From: Sphingomonadales bacterium
Lineage (GTDB): Bacteria > Pseudomonadota > Alphaproteobacteria > Sphingomonadales > Sphingomonadaceae
Assembly: GCA_025351405.1 (NCBI GenBank)
Contig: JANXVZ010000033.1
Location: forward strand, 1 to 64,000
Reading direction: 5' to 3'
DNA length: 64,000 nt
The notes beneath the pieces were generated by a model. It searched no databases and was not told where the DNA came from. It saw only the letters and a program-made list of their open reading frames with translations. This document shows positions 37,751 to 46,943 of this stretch, in pieces; position 1 is the stretch's first letter, and every line of letters begins with the position of its first letter. Position numbers and translations under genes: made by a program.

Positions 37751-37980
37751 CCGAAGTGCGCGTCCCGCTCGACCTGTGGGCCGAGGATGACAAGACAGGC
37801 TCGATCGTCGTCTGGCTGTACCCCGACGGCGCCAGCGTCAAGGAAGGCGACCTGATCGCCGAGATCCTCGTTGAAAAAACCACGCTGGAACTTTACGCGC
37901 CGGCCGGCGGCACTCTGAAAATCGCCGTCGAACCCGAAATCGTCATCGACAAGGGCCAGCTCGTCGCCACCATTGTCTAG
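37747..37980 (+). CDS. Stand-alone lipoyl (biotinyl-type) carrier domain protein
   Basis: 77 residues forming one lipoyl-type beta-sandwich and nothing else. VKEGDLIAEILVEKTTLELY places the probable lipoylated Lys at residue 44, in the position of the DKA Lys of E2 lipoyl domains; IDKGQLVATIV closes the domain. Full-length E2 proteins add a subunit-binding and an acyltransferase domain, both absent here, and no E2 or E3 gene follows: the next feature is a tRNA on the other strand. It is likely the acyl acceptor of the upstream E1 pair, perhaps handing on to an E2 encoded elsewhere. Confidence 0.88.
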   Translation: MTEVRVPLDLWAEDDKTGSIVVWLYPDGASVKEGDLIAEILVEKTTLELYAPAGGTLKIAVEPEIVIDKGQLVATIV

Positions 37981-37982
37981 CT

Positions 37983-38056
37983 TGGAGCGGGTGAAGGGAA
38001 TCGAACCCTCGTCACTTGCTTGGGAAGCAAAAGCTCTGCCATTGAGCTACACCCGC
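37983..38056 (-). tRNA. tRNA-Gly (CCC anticodon)
   Basis: Complete 74-base cloverleaf with encoded CCA. The acceptor stem GCGGGTG pairs with CACCCGC, the T arm contains GGTTCGATTCC, and the anticodon loop TTCCCAA gives anticodon CCC. It lies head-on against the lipoyl-domain gene, 2 bases beyond its stop. A TTGACC on the minus strand (38094-38099) could be its -35 box. Confidence 0.95.
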
Positions 38057-38301
38057 ATCGCGTCGCCAGCGATTGCCACGATGCACCACGCCCGGTCAAT
38101 GGATTTGCAGCCGATGCGACGCGTGACGCCCTCCGCGCCGACTTCGAGCGGCATCGCGCCTACCAGCACGAATGGCAGTGGCAAAAATCACACAGCCACT
38201 CAGGTCGTCGCATAGACGCGACAAGCCGGGAGGTATGGAAACCGGAAATTAAGAGTTTTCAAGTTATTGATAGCGCGGGCAAAACGTAGGGAAACCGGGG
38301 C

Positions 38302-38568
38302 ATGAGCGTCTGGCAGCCGATCGAGACCGCACCGCGGGACGGCACCCGCATACTGATTTGGCGCAAGGAATGGATTTTTGGACCGAAGACCGGCTTCTGG
38401 CGGCCGGCGGAAGCGGGCTTTTCCGGGCAATGGGGCTTTGTCGGGTCGCGCACGCGTGCCGCCGAGGAAGCTGCGCAGCCCAGCTATTGGATGCCCATGG
38501 TTCAGGACAACGCTCCGCAATACATGCACAGCCAGGCAAATTCCACCGACATCCACGCCAACCACTGA
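38302..38568 (+). CDS. Small Trp-rich hypothetical protein (DUF551-like start)
   Basis: 88-residue protein beginning MSVWQPIETAPRDGTRILIW, a motif shared by many short proteins of phages and alphaproteobacteria (DUF551-like), followed by WIFGPKTGFWRPAEAGFSG. The end is polar and His/Asn-rich. No function is known. There is no gene in the 245 bases between it and tRNA-Gly. It is convergent with the permease gene, 9 bases apart. Confidence 0.7.
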   Translation: MSVWQPIETAPRDGTRILIWRKEWIFGPKTGFWRPAEAGFSGQWGFVGSRTRAAEEAAQPSYWMPMVQDNAPQYMHSQANSTDIHANH

Positions 38569-38577
38569 GACGGGGCG

Positions 38578-39972
38578 TCAGCCCGCCATCGCGCGCCTCG
38601 CCGCTATGCGTCCCTGCACGACATAGGCAATGGCGAGCAGCGCCAACCATGGCACCCCGACGATCCAGGCGACGTTCCAGAATTGCGTGTCGAAAGCCAT
38701 CGTCAGCAACAGCGCCGCCAGCAGAATAAGTGCAGCGATCTGCGGCACCGGAAAAAACGGCGATCGCCGGATCAGCAACGCCGGATCCACCTGGCGACGG
38801 AATCGCAAATGGCAGACGAGGATCGCCATCCAGACGAGCACCCCGCCAAACAACGCCATTCCGAACAGGTAATTATAGGCGGCAGCAGTCGCATAAGACA
38901 GCGAGGCGGTGACCATGATCACCAGCCCCGAGGTGACTATCGCGGCCACCGGCGCGCCGCGCTCGCTCAGCCGTTCTAGAAAACCGGGCGCCAGGCCGCT
39001 GCGCGACAGGGAGAACAACATGCGCGAGGCAAGATAGAGATTGGTGTTCATGCTCGACAGCGCCGCGGTGACGACGACAAAATTCATGACACCGGCAACG
39101 TGGCGGATGCCACCATAGGCGAACAGGCGCACGAACGGGCTTTGCGTCACCACTTTTGCCCCCGCCTCGGTCCAGGGCAGGAAGCTGACCATGATCCCGA
39201 GCGCCAGGACGTAGAACAGGAACAACCGCAGCGCCATCGACCGCAATGCGGCGGGAATAGCGGTGGCCGGGTCTTCGGCCTCGCCGGACGTGACCGCGAT
39301 CAGTTCGATGCCGTAGAAGGAGAAGATGGCGATCAGCACGCCGAACCACACGCCGGTCCAGCCGTTGGGCATAAAACCGCCGGGCAGTTGCGTGAGGTTG
39401 TGCAGTCCAATGGCCGGCACGCCGATACCCAGGATGAACGTCAGCCCGAATATGATGAACAGCACGATCGCCACGACTTTTATCAGCGCGAACCAGTATT
39501 CAAAGCTGCCGAAATTGGCGACCGAGCGCGCGTTGACCCAGATCATCGCAGCGGCAAACCCCGTCGCCCACAGCACGACCGGAACGTCCGGAAACCAGAA
39601 CTGCATGAACACACCGGCCGCGACCGCCTCGCCGCCGATGGCGATGACCTGGGCGAACCAATAGGTGTAGCGCACCATGAAGCCGGCCCAGCGGCCTATG
39701 TACATTTCGGCATAGACGCCGAACGACCCCGCTGTCGGGTGGACGACCGCCATTTCGGACAGGCTGAATACCATAACAACAGCGATGGCGGCGGCGATCA
39801 GATAGCTGATCAGCACCGCGGGGCCGGCATAGCCGATGGCGATACCCGAACCCATGAACAGTCCGGTGCCGATGGCACCACCCAGCCCGATCATGACGAT
39901 CTGGCGCTGGGTCAGCGCACGCGCCAGCCCGGCTTCGCGGGCGATGGCCGCCGGTGGCGCGGCGTCGTTCAG
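38578..39972 (-). CDS. Amino acid permease (APC superfamily), start codon unclear
   Basis: Inner-membrane amino acid transporter with about 12 helices. Helix 1 carries QRQIVMIGLGGAIGTGLFMG, the APC substrate-binding signature, followed by AGPAVLISYLIAAAIAVVM and FSLSEMAVVHPTAGSFGVYA; the C-terminus is basic. No ATG, GTG or TTG lies in frame between residue 27 (ATG at 39894, inside helix 1) and the body of the upstream aminotransferase gene. CTG at 39972 overlaps the aminotransferase stop (CTGA) and gives a normal N-terminus, so it was used. It is last in the aldolase-aminotransferase-permease operon. Confidence 0.85.
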   Translation of the reverse strand: MNDAAPPAAIAREAGLARALTQRQIVMIGLGGAIGTGLFMGSGIAIGYAGPAVLISYLIAAAIAVVMVFSLSEMAVVHPTAGSFGVYAEMYIGRWAGFMVRYTYWFAQVIAIGGEAVAAGVFMQFWFPDVPVVLWATGFAAAMIWVNARSVANFGSFEYWFALIKVVAIVLFIIFGLTFILGIGVPAIGLHNLTQLPGGFMPNGWTGVWFGVLIAIFSFYGIELIAVTSGEAEDPATAIPAALRSMALRLFLFYVLALGIMVSFLPWTEAGAKVVTQSPFVRLFAYGGIRHVAGVMNFVVVTAALSSMNTNLYLASRMLFSLSRSGLAPGFLERLSERGAPVAAIVTSGLVIMVTASLSYATAAAYNYLFGMALFGGVLVWMAILVCHLRFRRQVDPALLIRRSPFFPVPQIAALILLAALLLTMAFDTQFWNVAWIVGVPWLALLAIAYVVQGRIAARRAMAG

Positions 39973-41138
39973 CCGAACACCGGGCGCAAGCGCTCCATTG
40001 CATCGGCGAGGACCGTCGGAGAGCGCGCAAAGCAGATCCGCATGAAGCGTTCGGAGCCTTTGCCGAAGAATATTCCCGGTGCCAGCCCGACCTGGGTCTT
40101 CTCGAGGATTTGGAGACAAGCGGCGCGCGAATCGGCCATGCCATCGATTTCGAAGAACACGTACATCGCCGCCTTCGGACGCGCCGACATCCTGACCCGC
40201 GGCATCGCGGCAAAGGCGCTGCACACGATGTCTGCGCCCGCCGCGCAATAGGCATTCATTCTTGCAACAAAGTCCTCGCCATGGCGCAGCGCCGCGATGG
40301 CACCATGTTGCAGGAATGTCGTCGTGCCGCTGGACGTGTACTGGGTCAGCATCGCCAGCGTCGGACCGACCGACGCAGGGTGCACCAGCCAACCGAGCCG
40401 CCAGCCGGTCATCGCCCAGGATTTCGAGAAGCTGTTTATGACCAGCACCCGGTCTTCGGGCTCGGCAATGGTGAGGATGCTGGGGCCGCAGCGTTCGCCG
40501 AACACCAGCCGATGATAAACTTCATCCGCCAGCAGCCAGATGCCGCGCGCCCGCGCGAATTCGAGCAATTCGCGCTGGACAGACAGCGGGATCATCGCAC
40601 CGGTGGGATTACCGGGGGACGCAAAGAAGATCGCCCGGGTGCGGCCATCGCAGGCCGCAGCGACGCGGCCGAGATCGAGCTGCCAGCCGCTGGCGGTGTC
40701 GTCCATCCGCACCGATCGGACTTCGCCACCGACGATCTGCACGATGCCGCCGATGTTGGGCCAGACCGGATCGATGACGACGACATTGTCACCTTTCTCG
40801 ACGATCATTTCGATGGCGAGCATGATCGCCGGCATCCCGCCGTTGGTGACGGTGATGCGATCAGGCGTGATTGCGGTGCCGAGGAGATCGTTATGATATT
40901 CGCACAGCGCATCGCGGAGCTCCGGGATGCCGTTCTGGTTTGAATAGCCGGTGTGGCCGGCGCGGATGGCGGCATGTGCCGCATCGCCGATGAAGGGCGC
41001 GGTGGCCAGGTCGCTTTCGCCGAACCATAGCGGCAGGATGCCGCTTCCCGGCGCGAAGGCCTGCTTGGCGATGGTCGAGATGTTTTCGAGGCTGATGCCG
41101 GCAATCTGCGCCCGGATGTCGTGGACGGCGTTGGTCAT
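39969..41138 (-). CDS. PLP-dependent class I/II aminotransferase
   Basis: 389-residue fold-type I aminotransferase. GHTGYSNQNGIPELRDAL is near residue 61, the PLP ring Asn is in SPGNPTG (174-180), ADEVYHRLVF follows, and the Schiff-base Lys is residue 239 in NSFSKSWAMTGWRLGWL. The substrate is unknown. It overlaps the upstream aldolase stop by 4 bases and the downstream permease start, so it probably transaminates the imported amino acid to the 2-oxo acid used by the aldolase, or the reverse. Confidence 0.93.
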   Translation of the reverse strand: MTNAVHDIRAQIAGISLENISTIAKQAFAPGSGILPLWFGESDLATAPFIGDAAHAAIRAGHTGYSNQNGIPELRDALCEYHNDLLGTAITPDRITVTNGGMPAIMLAIEMIVEKGDNVVVIDPVWPNIGGIVQIVGGEVRSVRMDDTASGWQLDLGRVAAACDGRTRAIFFASPGNPTGAMIPLSVQRELLEFARARGIWLLADEVYHRLVFGERCGPSILTIAEPEDRVLVINSFSKSWAMTGWRLGWLVHPASVGPTLAMLTQYTSSGTTTFLQHGAIAALRHGEDFVARMNAYCAAGADIVCSAFAAMPRVRMSARPKAAMYVFFEIDGMADSRAACLQILEKTQVGLAPGIFFGKGSERFMRICFARSPTVLADAMERLRPVFG

Positions 41139-41896
41139 GCTTTATCCTGCGCAATGGCGAGCGAACGGGCGATGCCGCCGCGCGCCAGCCTGATGTCGTC
41201 CTCCGCGACGACGAACTGGAAACCCTGCGCCATCCGTTCGCGCGCGGCCTCTGCAGTGGTGGTAAACACCCCGCACGGCACCGCGACGGCGCGGCAGGCA
41301 GCCAGTATCGCCTGGATGGCAGCTTCCAGATCGGCGTCCGGTCCCAGTTGCAGCGCAAGGTCGCCGGGGCCGATGAACACCATGTCGAGGCCCGGCGTCG
41401 CGGCAATCGCGGCGGCATTGGCCAGCCCTTCACGGGTCTCGATCATCACCGAAACCAGGATTTGCGTCGTGCATGCCGCCACATAGGGCGCCATGGCGCC
41501 GAGCGGCCGAAGGCCACCGCCCGAACGGCCACCGTGCGGTGGATATTGCGCAGCGGCAACGGCGGCTGCGGCTTGCTCGGCGGTATCCACCAGCGGCACG
41601 ATCACCCCTTGCGCGCCGTAATCGAGCGCTTCGCCGATGGCGGCGATGCTGTTGGCCTGCACACGTACCAGCGGCGTCGATGCGCCGGCGGCAGCGATGG
41701 CGGCGTGCAGGCTGGCGCGCTCCCAAAGCCCATGCTGGCCATCGAAGACGATGGCACCCGGGGTGGATTCGGCAGCGATTTCCGCAAGTGCCGTCGAACC
41801 GAGACTCAGCCACACACAGGCAACGCCTTCCCCGGAACGCATGCGGGCAAGGGCGTGGTTGGTGAATTGTCCGATCATGCCTGACTTTGGCTCCAT
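41135..41896 (-). CDS. HpcH/HpaI-family class II aldolase
   Basis: 253-residue metal-dependent aldolase of the 2-keto-3-deoxy / 4-hydroxy-2-oxoacid type. GAIVFDGQHGLWERASLHAA is the usual substrate and base region; IETREGLANAAAIAATPG holds the metal Glu and DMVFIGPGDLALQLG the metal Asp. Such enzymes reversibly split 4-hydroxy-2-oxo acids to pyruvate and an aldehyde. It is first gene of the operon with the aminotransferase and permease. ATG at 41896 or 41878 could be the start; neither has a strong ribosome-binding site. Confidence 0.92.
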   Translation of the reverse strand: MEPKSGMIGQFTNHALARMRSGEGVACVWLSLGSTALAEIAAESTPGAIVFDGQHGLWERASLHAAIAAAGASTPLVRVQANSIAAIGEALDYGAQGVIVPLVDTAEQAAAAVAAAQYPPHGGRSGGGLRPLGAMAPYVAACTTQILVSVMIETREGLANAAAIAATPGLDMVFIGPGDLALQLGPDADLEAAIQAILAACRAVAVPCGVFTTTAEAARERMAQGFQFVVAEDDIRLARGGIARSLAIAQDKA

Positions 41897-41956
41897 AAAC
41901 CGGCTTCTACAAGCGGCACCACGATACCCCCGGCCCGCCTGCGGGAGTGACGCGTT

Positions 41957-44611
41957 TTACCCCAGCCGCGCGAGGGCCGCCCCAAGGCGTTCCGCCTCGG
42001 CCGACCGCGCCTCATGGTCGGCGCGCGCCTTTTCGATTGCCTCCGGCTTGGCCTTTTCGACAAAGCCGGGTGAATTGAGGCGGCCCGCGAGCGCATCGCG
42101 CTCCTTTTCGGCAGCGGCGCGGGCCTTTTCGAGGCGGGCGCGTTCAGCGGCGAGGTCGATTACGCCTTCGAGCGGCAAGGCATAGGTCGCTTCGGCATGG
42201 ACGAGTTGCAGGCGTGTGCCGCCGAAGGGCGCTGGCGCTGGCGTGATGCGCGCCAGCCATGCGATTGCCGCTGCATGTCCCGCAAGGCGTGACACGACGA
42301 CCGGGCTGGCACCCTCGACGCTGTAACCGAGTTTTGCACCGGGCGGGACATTCAGCTCCATACGCGCCGAACGCACCTCGCTGATAAGCCCGATCAACCA
42401 TTCGATGTCGGCACTCGCCGTCGCGTCGGTCGGCAGTGCCGCTGCATCGGGCCATGCCGCGACGATCAGATCGCCCTCGCGCTGCCCCAGCTTGTGCCAG
42501 AGCTCCTCGGTCAGGAACGGCATGACCGGATGGAGCATGACGAGAATCTGGTCCAGCGCCCAGCCGGTGACGGCGCGGGTTTCGGCGGCGACCGCGGCGT
42601 CGCCGCCCTCAGCCAGTAACGGCTTGGTGAGTTCGAGATACCAGTCGCAAAAGCGGTTCCAGACGAACTGGTAAATGGTATCGGCATAGGCATCGAAGCG
42701 AAACGCGGCGATGGCTGCGTCGAGCCCGGCAGCAGTGGCAGCGACTTCGCCGATGATCCAGCGGTTGACGGCGTGACCTGCCGCCGGCGGCACGGGCGAT
42801 GTCGATGCGGCAATGCCGTTCGCCTCGCAAAAGCGCGCGGCGTTCCACAGCTTGGTGGCAAAGTTGCGATAGCCTTCGACGCGCTTTTCATCGAGCTTGA
42901 TGTCGCGGCCCTGGCTCTCCATCGCGGTCAGCGTGAAGCGCAGCGCGTCGGCGCCGTATTTGTCGATCAGCACCAGCGGATCGACGGTATTGCCCTTGGA
43001 TTTGGACATCTTGGCGCCCTTGGCGTCGCGGACGAGGCCGTGGCAATAGACGGTCTTGAACGGCACCTCGCCATCCATGAAGTGCAGCCCCTGCATCATC
43101 ATCCGGGCCACCCAGAAGAAGATGATGTCGAAGCCGGTGACGAGGACATCGCCGGGGTAATGGCGCGCGAGGTCGGCGGTGTCATCCGGCCAGCCGAGCG
43201 TGGCAAAGGGCCAGAGAGCGGAGGAGAACCAGGTGTCGAGGACGTCTTCGTCGCGCACGAGCGCAAGGTTGCCGGCCAGGGCCTGGGCATCCGCCTCGCT
43301 CTCGGCGACGAAGCACTGGCCATCCGGCCCATACCACGCCGGGATCTGGTGCCCCCACCACAGCTGCCGCGAAACGCACCACGGCTGGATGTTCTCCATC
43401 CAGTTGAAATAGGTTTTTTCCCAGGTCTTCGGCACGAACTGCGTCGCCCCTGAGCGCACGGCCTCCATCGCCGGCTTGGCGAGTTCGGCGGCGTTGACAT
43501 ACCATTGGTCGGTCAGCCACGGCTCGACGACCACGCCGGAGCGGTCGCCATAAGGCATCTGGATGGTCTTGGCCTCGATGAGCGCGACGAGGCCGAGCAC
43601 GTCCAGATCGGCGACAACCTTCTTCCTCGCGTCGAAGCGATCCATGCCGACATAATCCGCCGGGATGCCGTCGGCCGCGATGATCCGCGCATCGGCGTCG
43701 AATATGTTGATCGGCACCATGGCGTGGCGCTTGCCCACCTCGAAGTCGTTGAAATCATGCGCCGGGGTGATCTTGACCGCGCCGCTGCCTAGCTCGGGAT
43801 CGGCATGATCATCGGCGACGATCGGGATCAGGCGCCCGGTGATCGGCAGTCTGACATATTTGCCGATGACCGACTGGTAGCGCGCATCGCCGGCGTTCAC
43901 CGCGACCGCCGTATCCCCCAGCATGGTTTCCGGTCGCGTCGTTGCGACGATGATATGGTCCGCACCGCTGGCCAGCGTCACGCCATCGGCAAGCGGATAG
44001 CGGATATGGGTGAAGGTGCCGGCGACTTCGCGGGTTTCGACTTCGAGGTCCGAAATCGCCGTCTTGAGCTTGGGATCCCAATTGACCAGCCGCTTGTCGC
44101 GATACAGCAGGCCTTCGTTATACAATTGCACGAACACCCTGGTTACGGCGATGTTGAAACCATCGTCCATGGTGAAGCGTTCGTGCGCCCAGTCGCAACT
44201 GGCACCCAGCCGGCGCAACTGGCGGGTGATGGTGTCACCGCTCGTCCGCTTCCAGTCCCACACGGTTTCGAGAAACGCCGCGCGCCCCATCGCCTGCCGC
44301 GTCGTGCCTTGTGTGCTCTCCGCAAGCTGCCGCTCCACCACCATCTGCGTCGCGATGCCGGCATGATCGGTCCCGACAACCCAGCGCGCATCGCGGCCCC
44401 TGAGCCGGTGATAGCGGATCAGCACATCCTGCAAGCTGTTGTCGAGCGCATGGCCAATGTGCAGCGAACCCGTGACGTTGGGCGGCGGGATGATGATGGT
44501 GAACGGCTGCGCATCCGGACGCGACGGGCGAAAGGCGCCCTCGGCCTCCCAGCGCGCATAAATTCGCTGCTCGAAATCGGCGGGGGAAAAGGTCTTGTCG
44601 ATAAGGCTCAT
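41957..44611 (-). CDS. valS: Valyl-tRNA synthetase
   Basis: Class I aminoacyl-tRNA synthetase, 884 residues. The HIGH motif is in [19 protein letters not shown] near residue 52, [20 protein letters not shown] is the KMSKS loop, and [17 protein letters not shown] and [20 protein letters not shown] are ValS-specific. The C-terminal coiled-coil arm ([20 protein letters not shown]) that contacts tRNA is present. DUF486, popZ, tolC and pcm lie upstream on the same strand. Confidence 0.98.
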   Translation of the reverse strand: MSLIDKTFSPADFEQRIYARWEAEGAFRPSRPDAQPFTIIIPPPNVTGSLHIGHALDNSLQDVLIRYHRLRGRDARWVVGTDHAGIATQMVVERQLAESTQGTTRQAMGRAAFLETVWDWKRTSGDTITRQLRRLGASCDWAHERFTMDDGFNIAVTRVFVQLYNEGLLYRDKRLVNWDPKLKTAISDLEVETREVAGTFTHIRYPLADGVTLASGADHIIVATTRPETMLGDTAVAVNAGDARYQSVIGKYVRLPITGRLIPIVADDHADPELGSGAVKITPAHDFNDFEVGKRHAMVPINIFDADARIIAADGIPADYVGMDRFDARKKVVADLDVLGLVALIEAKTIQMPYGDRSGVVVEPWLTDQWYVNAAELAKPAMEAVRSGATQFVPKTWEKTYFNWMENIQPWCVSRQLWWGHQIPAWYGPDGQCFVAESEADAQALAGNLALVRDEDVLDTWFSSALWPFATLGWPDDTADLARHYPGDVLVTGFDIIFFWVARMMMQGLHFMDGEVPFKTVYCHGLVRDAKGAKMSKSKGNTVDPLVLIDKYGADALRFTLTAMESQGRDIKLDEKRVEGYRNFATKLWNAARFCEANGIAASTSPVPPAAGHAVNRWIIGEVAATAAGLDAAIAAFRFDAYADTIYQFVWNRFCDWYLELTKPLLAEGGDAAVAAETRAVTGWALDQILVMLHPVMPFLTEELWHKLGQREGDLIVAAWPDAAALPTDATASADIEWLIGLISEVRSARMELNVPPGAKLGYSVEGASPVVVSRLAGHAAAIAWLARITPAPAPFGGTRLQLVHAEATYALPLEGVIDLAAERARLEKARAAAEKERDALAGRLNSPGFVEKAKPEAIEKARADHEARSAEAERLGAALARLG

Positions 44612-44676
44612 GCGCGGGTGTTAGCGGTTGCAGCCAAGGGGGGAAAGGGGCCGCCGTTTTTGCCCCTGCCCGCTCG

Positions 44677-45048
44677 TCAGTCGCCGACGATGAGGACGGC
44701 GGCAACAATGATCAGTACGAAGCCGACGGCCTGGCGCGCTGTCACCGCCTGGCCCAGCACCACGGTGGAAAACACCGCGAAAATCAGGATGGAGATAACC
44801 TCCTGCATCCCCTTCAATTGCGGCGCAGTCAGCGATGCCGAGCCGATGCGGTTGGCGGGGACGGCAAAGCAATACTCGACGAACGCGATACCCCAGCTGA
44901 TCAGGACGACGGTGACCAGCGACACCGATTTGAAGCGCAGATGGCCATACCACGCCGTCGTCATGAACAGGTTGGAAACGACCAGCAACAGCCCCGCCCG
45001 CCAAGCCGGCGACAGCGCGGCAAACCAGCCCGCCACAGTGCCGAGCAT
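44677..45048 (-). CDS. DUF486 (DMT-like) small membrane protein
   Basis: 123-residue protein with four hydrophobic helices (for example WRAGLLLVVSNLFMTTAWYG, VSLVTVVLISWGIAFVEYCF, QEVISILIFAVFSTVVLGQ, AVGFVLIIVAAVLIVG) and the signature NLFMTTAWYGHLRF of the DUF486 group of drug/metabolite-transporter-like proteins. The substrate is unknown. The ATG at 45048 was preferred to the adjacent upstream TTG. It lies between valS and popZ on the same strand. Confidence 0.88.
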   Translation of the reverse strand: MLGTVAGWFAALSPAWRAGLLLVVSNLFMTTAWYGHLRFKSVSLVTVVLISWGIAFVEYCFAVPANRIGSASLTAPQLKGMQEVISILIFAVFSTVVLGQAVTARQAVGFVLIIVAAVLIVGD

Positions 45049-45115
45049 CAACCGTGCCCGGCAATCATACAGTGATGGCGGTCATGCGCGAGCGGGCATC
45101 ATTCGTGAAGGCCCA

Positions 45116-45424
45116 TTATTCGTGACCGGTGAGCCGGCGTATCTCTGCCTGCGCGACCTTTTCGACAATTTCGGGCAGGTTGGCATCGAGCCAGTGCTTG
45201 AGCATCGGCTGCAGCATCCCGCGCATCAGGCCATCGACCGTCATGCCGTCCGGGGCCGGAGCGAGGCTTCCGAGATCGGGCAACGCCGTGCTGACCAGTT
45301 GCGCCACATCGATCACCGGGCGCGCAACCTGCGGCAAAGGCGCGTCGGCCCCGGCGTGCGGGTCGCCCGTCACCCTCTCCCGGATAGATTCGAGAATTTC
45401 GTCGATTGAAGGTTGCTGCGTCAC
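45116..45424 (-). CDS. popZ: Polar organizing protein PopZ-like (DUF2497), short form
   Basis: 102-residue protein with the conserved N-terminal helix QPSIDEILESIRERV and the C-terminal oligomerisation region MLQPMLKHWLDANLPEIVEKVAQAEIRRLTG of PopZ/DUF2497. In alphaproteobacteria PopZ forms a polar matrix that anchors the chromosome origin region and cell-cycle factors. The Pro/acidic linker is much shorter than in Caulobacter PopZ (177 residues). The position upstream of valS and downstream of tolC agrees with the conserved order, with one extra gene (DUF486) inserted. Confidence 0.85.
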   Translation of the reverse strand: MTQQPSIDEILESIRERVTGDPHAGADAPLPQVARPVIDVAQLVSTALPDLGSLAPAPDGMTVDGLMRGMLQPMLKHWLDANLPEIVEKVAQAEIRRLTGHE

Positions 45425-45495
45425 CCGCGCAGTCTAGGCGATAGCGGCGATAAGGGAAGGGGCGACGGACAATGCAACGCGGTTTTTCCGGGCGT

Positions 45496-46917
45496 TCAGG
45501 GCTGCGTCGGTCCCATCACCGCCGACTTTGATGCCCGTTCTGCCGCCGGCAACGGCAGCGCCGGCGCATCGGCGGGATAGCCATCGCCGATCTTGCGCCG
45601 CACTGCCCGCGCGTTGATGGTCGCATCATAGGGCGTCGCCGGCACACCGAGCACTTCAGCCTCGGCACCACCGACCGCAGCCAGCAGCGTATAGCCGGCG
45701 ACCTGTTCATCGCGCTGCGCCGCCGCCAGCGTCACCTGGGCGCTCAACTGCTCCTGCTCGGCGTTGAGAACCTCGAGAACGGTGCGGGTACCCACCTGGT
45801 TCTCCTGCTTGACCCCCTCGGCGGCAAGCGCGTTGGCGTCGACGGCGACCTTGGACGATTCGATGATGGCGCGCGCCGCCTGCAACGTCGCAAAGGAATT
45901 GACCGCGCTCTCCTCGACTGATCGGGCGATGACGGTAATCTGTTCCTGCAACTGGCTGCGCCGCGCCTGGGCCTGGCGAACCTGCGAACCGATCAGCCCG
46001 CTCTGATACAGCGGGATGGTGCCCGTCAATTGGGCATTCTGGGTGAAATAACCGCCGATCGGGTTGAACTGGCTGTTGCCATAATAGCGCGTATAACCGG
46101 CCGATACTCCCGCATCGAGGCTGGGCAGCCGGGCGCGCTCGATACCCTTGACGTCGTAACGCGCCGCCGCCTCGTCAAAGCGCGCCGCGATCAGCGATGG
46201 GTTGTTGACACCGGCAAGATCGACCGCCTGGCCTTCCGTGCCCGGCAGTCGCGGCAATGCCGGCATCGGCTCCAGTATATCGGGAAGGTGGCCGACAACG
46301 CGCAGATACGCCTGCCGCGCCGCGGTCAACTGGTTGCGCGCGACGATGTAGTTCGATTCGGCGCCCGACAGCCTGGCCTGTGACTGGGCAACATCGGTAC
46401 GCGTCAGGTCGCCGACCTGGAAACGATCCCTGGAAGCCTGCAATTCGCGCTGCAACACCTTGACCTGGTTGGCGTTGAGATCGACGACACGCGCATATCG
46501 CAGCACGTCGGCATAGGCGGTGACGACATCGACGGTGATGCGATTTTCCAGCGCGCGCAGCCGGGCACGGGCGGCGAGGATGCGATTTTCGGCGGCGCTG
46601 GTGGCAAGGCCAACGCGGCCACCCTGGAAAATCGACTGGTTGAGCTGGAGCTGCGCCTGCAGTGTTCGGCCATTGTCCTTCAGCCCGTCGATCCCGGCCT
46701 GGGCGGCACTGGCGTTGACGCCAACGCTGGGGCGACCGGCCGACAAGGCTTGCGGTACGCCTTCATCGGACTGGCGGACCAGCGCGCGCTGCGCGCCGAT
46801 CTCGGGGTTGCCATCATAGGCGGCAACGAGGGCGGACGACAGCGATTCGGCACCGGCAGGCGCTGATGCCAGCATAACGGCCCAAGCAAGCTGAATGGAA
46901 TGGCGGGAAAACTTCAT
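45496..46917 (-). CDS. tolC: TolC-family outer membrane efflux protein
   Basis: 473-residue outer membrane channel protein of type I secretion and efflux systems. The signal peptide MKFSRHSIQLAWAVMLASAP ends near AGA. Two repeats follow with typical segments ALVAAYDGNPEIGAQRALVR, LQLNQSIFQGGRVGLATSAA and SRDRFQVGDLTRTDVAQSQA, and in the second half IPLYQSGLIGSQVRQAQARR and EGVKQENQVGTRTVLEVLNA. The ATG at 46917 is followed closely by the signal sequence. The pcm-like gene ends 26 bases upstream, and both probably use the promoter at 47638. Confidence 0.95.
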   Translation of the reverse strand: MKFSRHSIQLAWAVMLASAPAGAESLSSALVAAYDGNPEIGAQRALVRQSDEGVPQALSAGRPSVGVNASAAQAGIDGLKDNGRTLQAQLQLNQSIFQGGRVGLATSAAENRILAARARLRALENRITVDVVTAYADVLRYARVVDLNANQVKVLQRELQASRDRFQVGDLTRTDVAQSQARLSGAESNYIVARNQLTAARQAYLRVVGHLPDILEPMPALPRLPGTEGQAVDLAGVNNPSLIAARFDEAAARYDVKGIERARLPSLDAGVSAGYTRYYGNSQFNPIGGYFTQNAQLTGTIPLYQSGLIGSQVRQAQARRSQLQEQITVIARSVEESAVNSFATLQAARAIIESSKVAVDANALAAEGVKQENQVGTRTVLEVLNAEQEQLSAQVTLAAAQRDEQVAGYTLLAAVGGAEAEVLGVPATPYDATINARAVRRKIGDGYPADAPALPLPAAERASKSAVMGPTQP

Positions 46918-46943
46918 CGGTAAAAAACTCTTGCCGAGCAGGA

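Noticed and set aside
43805..45409. Plus-strand open frame across the 5' half of valS, DUF486 and popZ
   Set aside because: It spans three genes of the other strand and shows no domain pattern.
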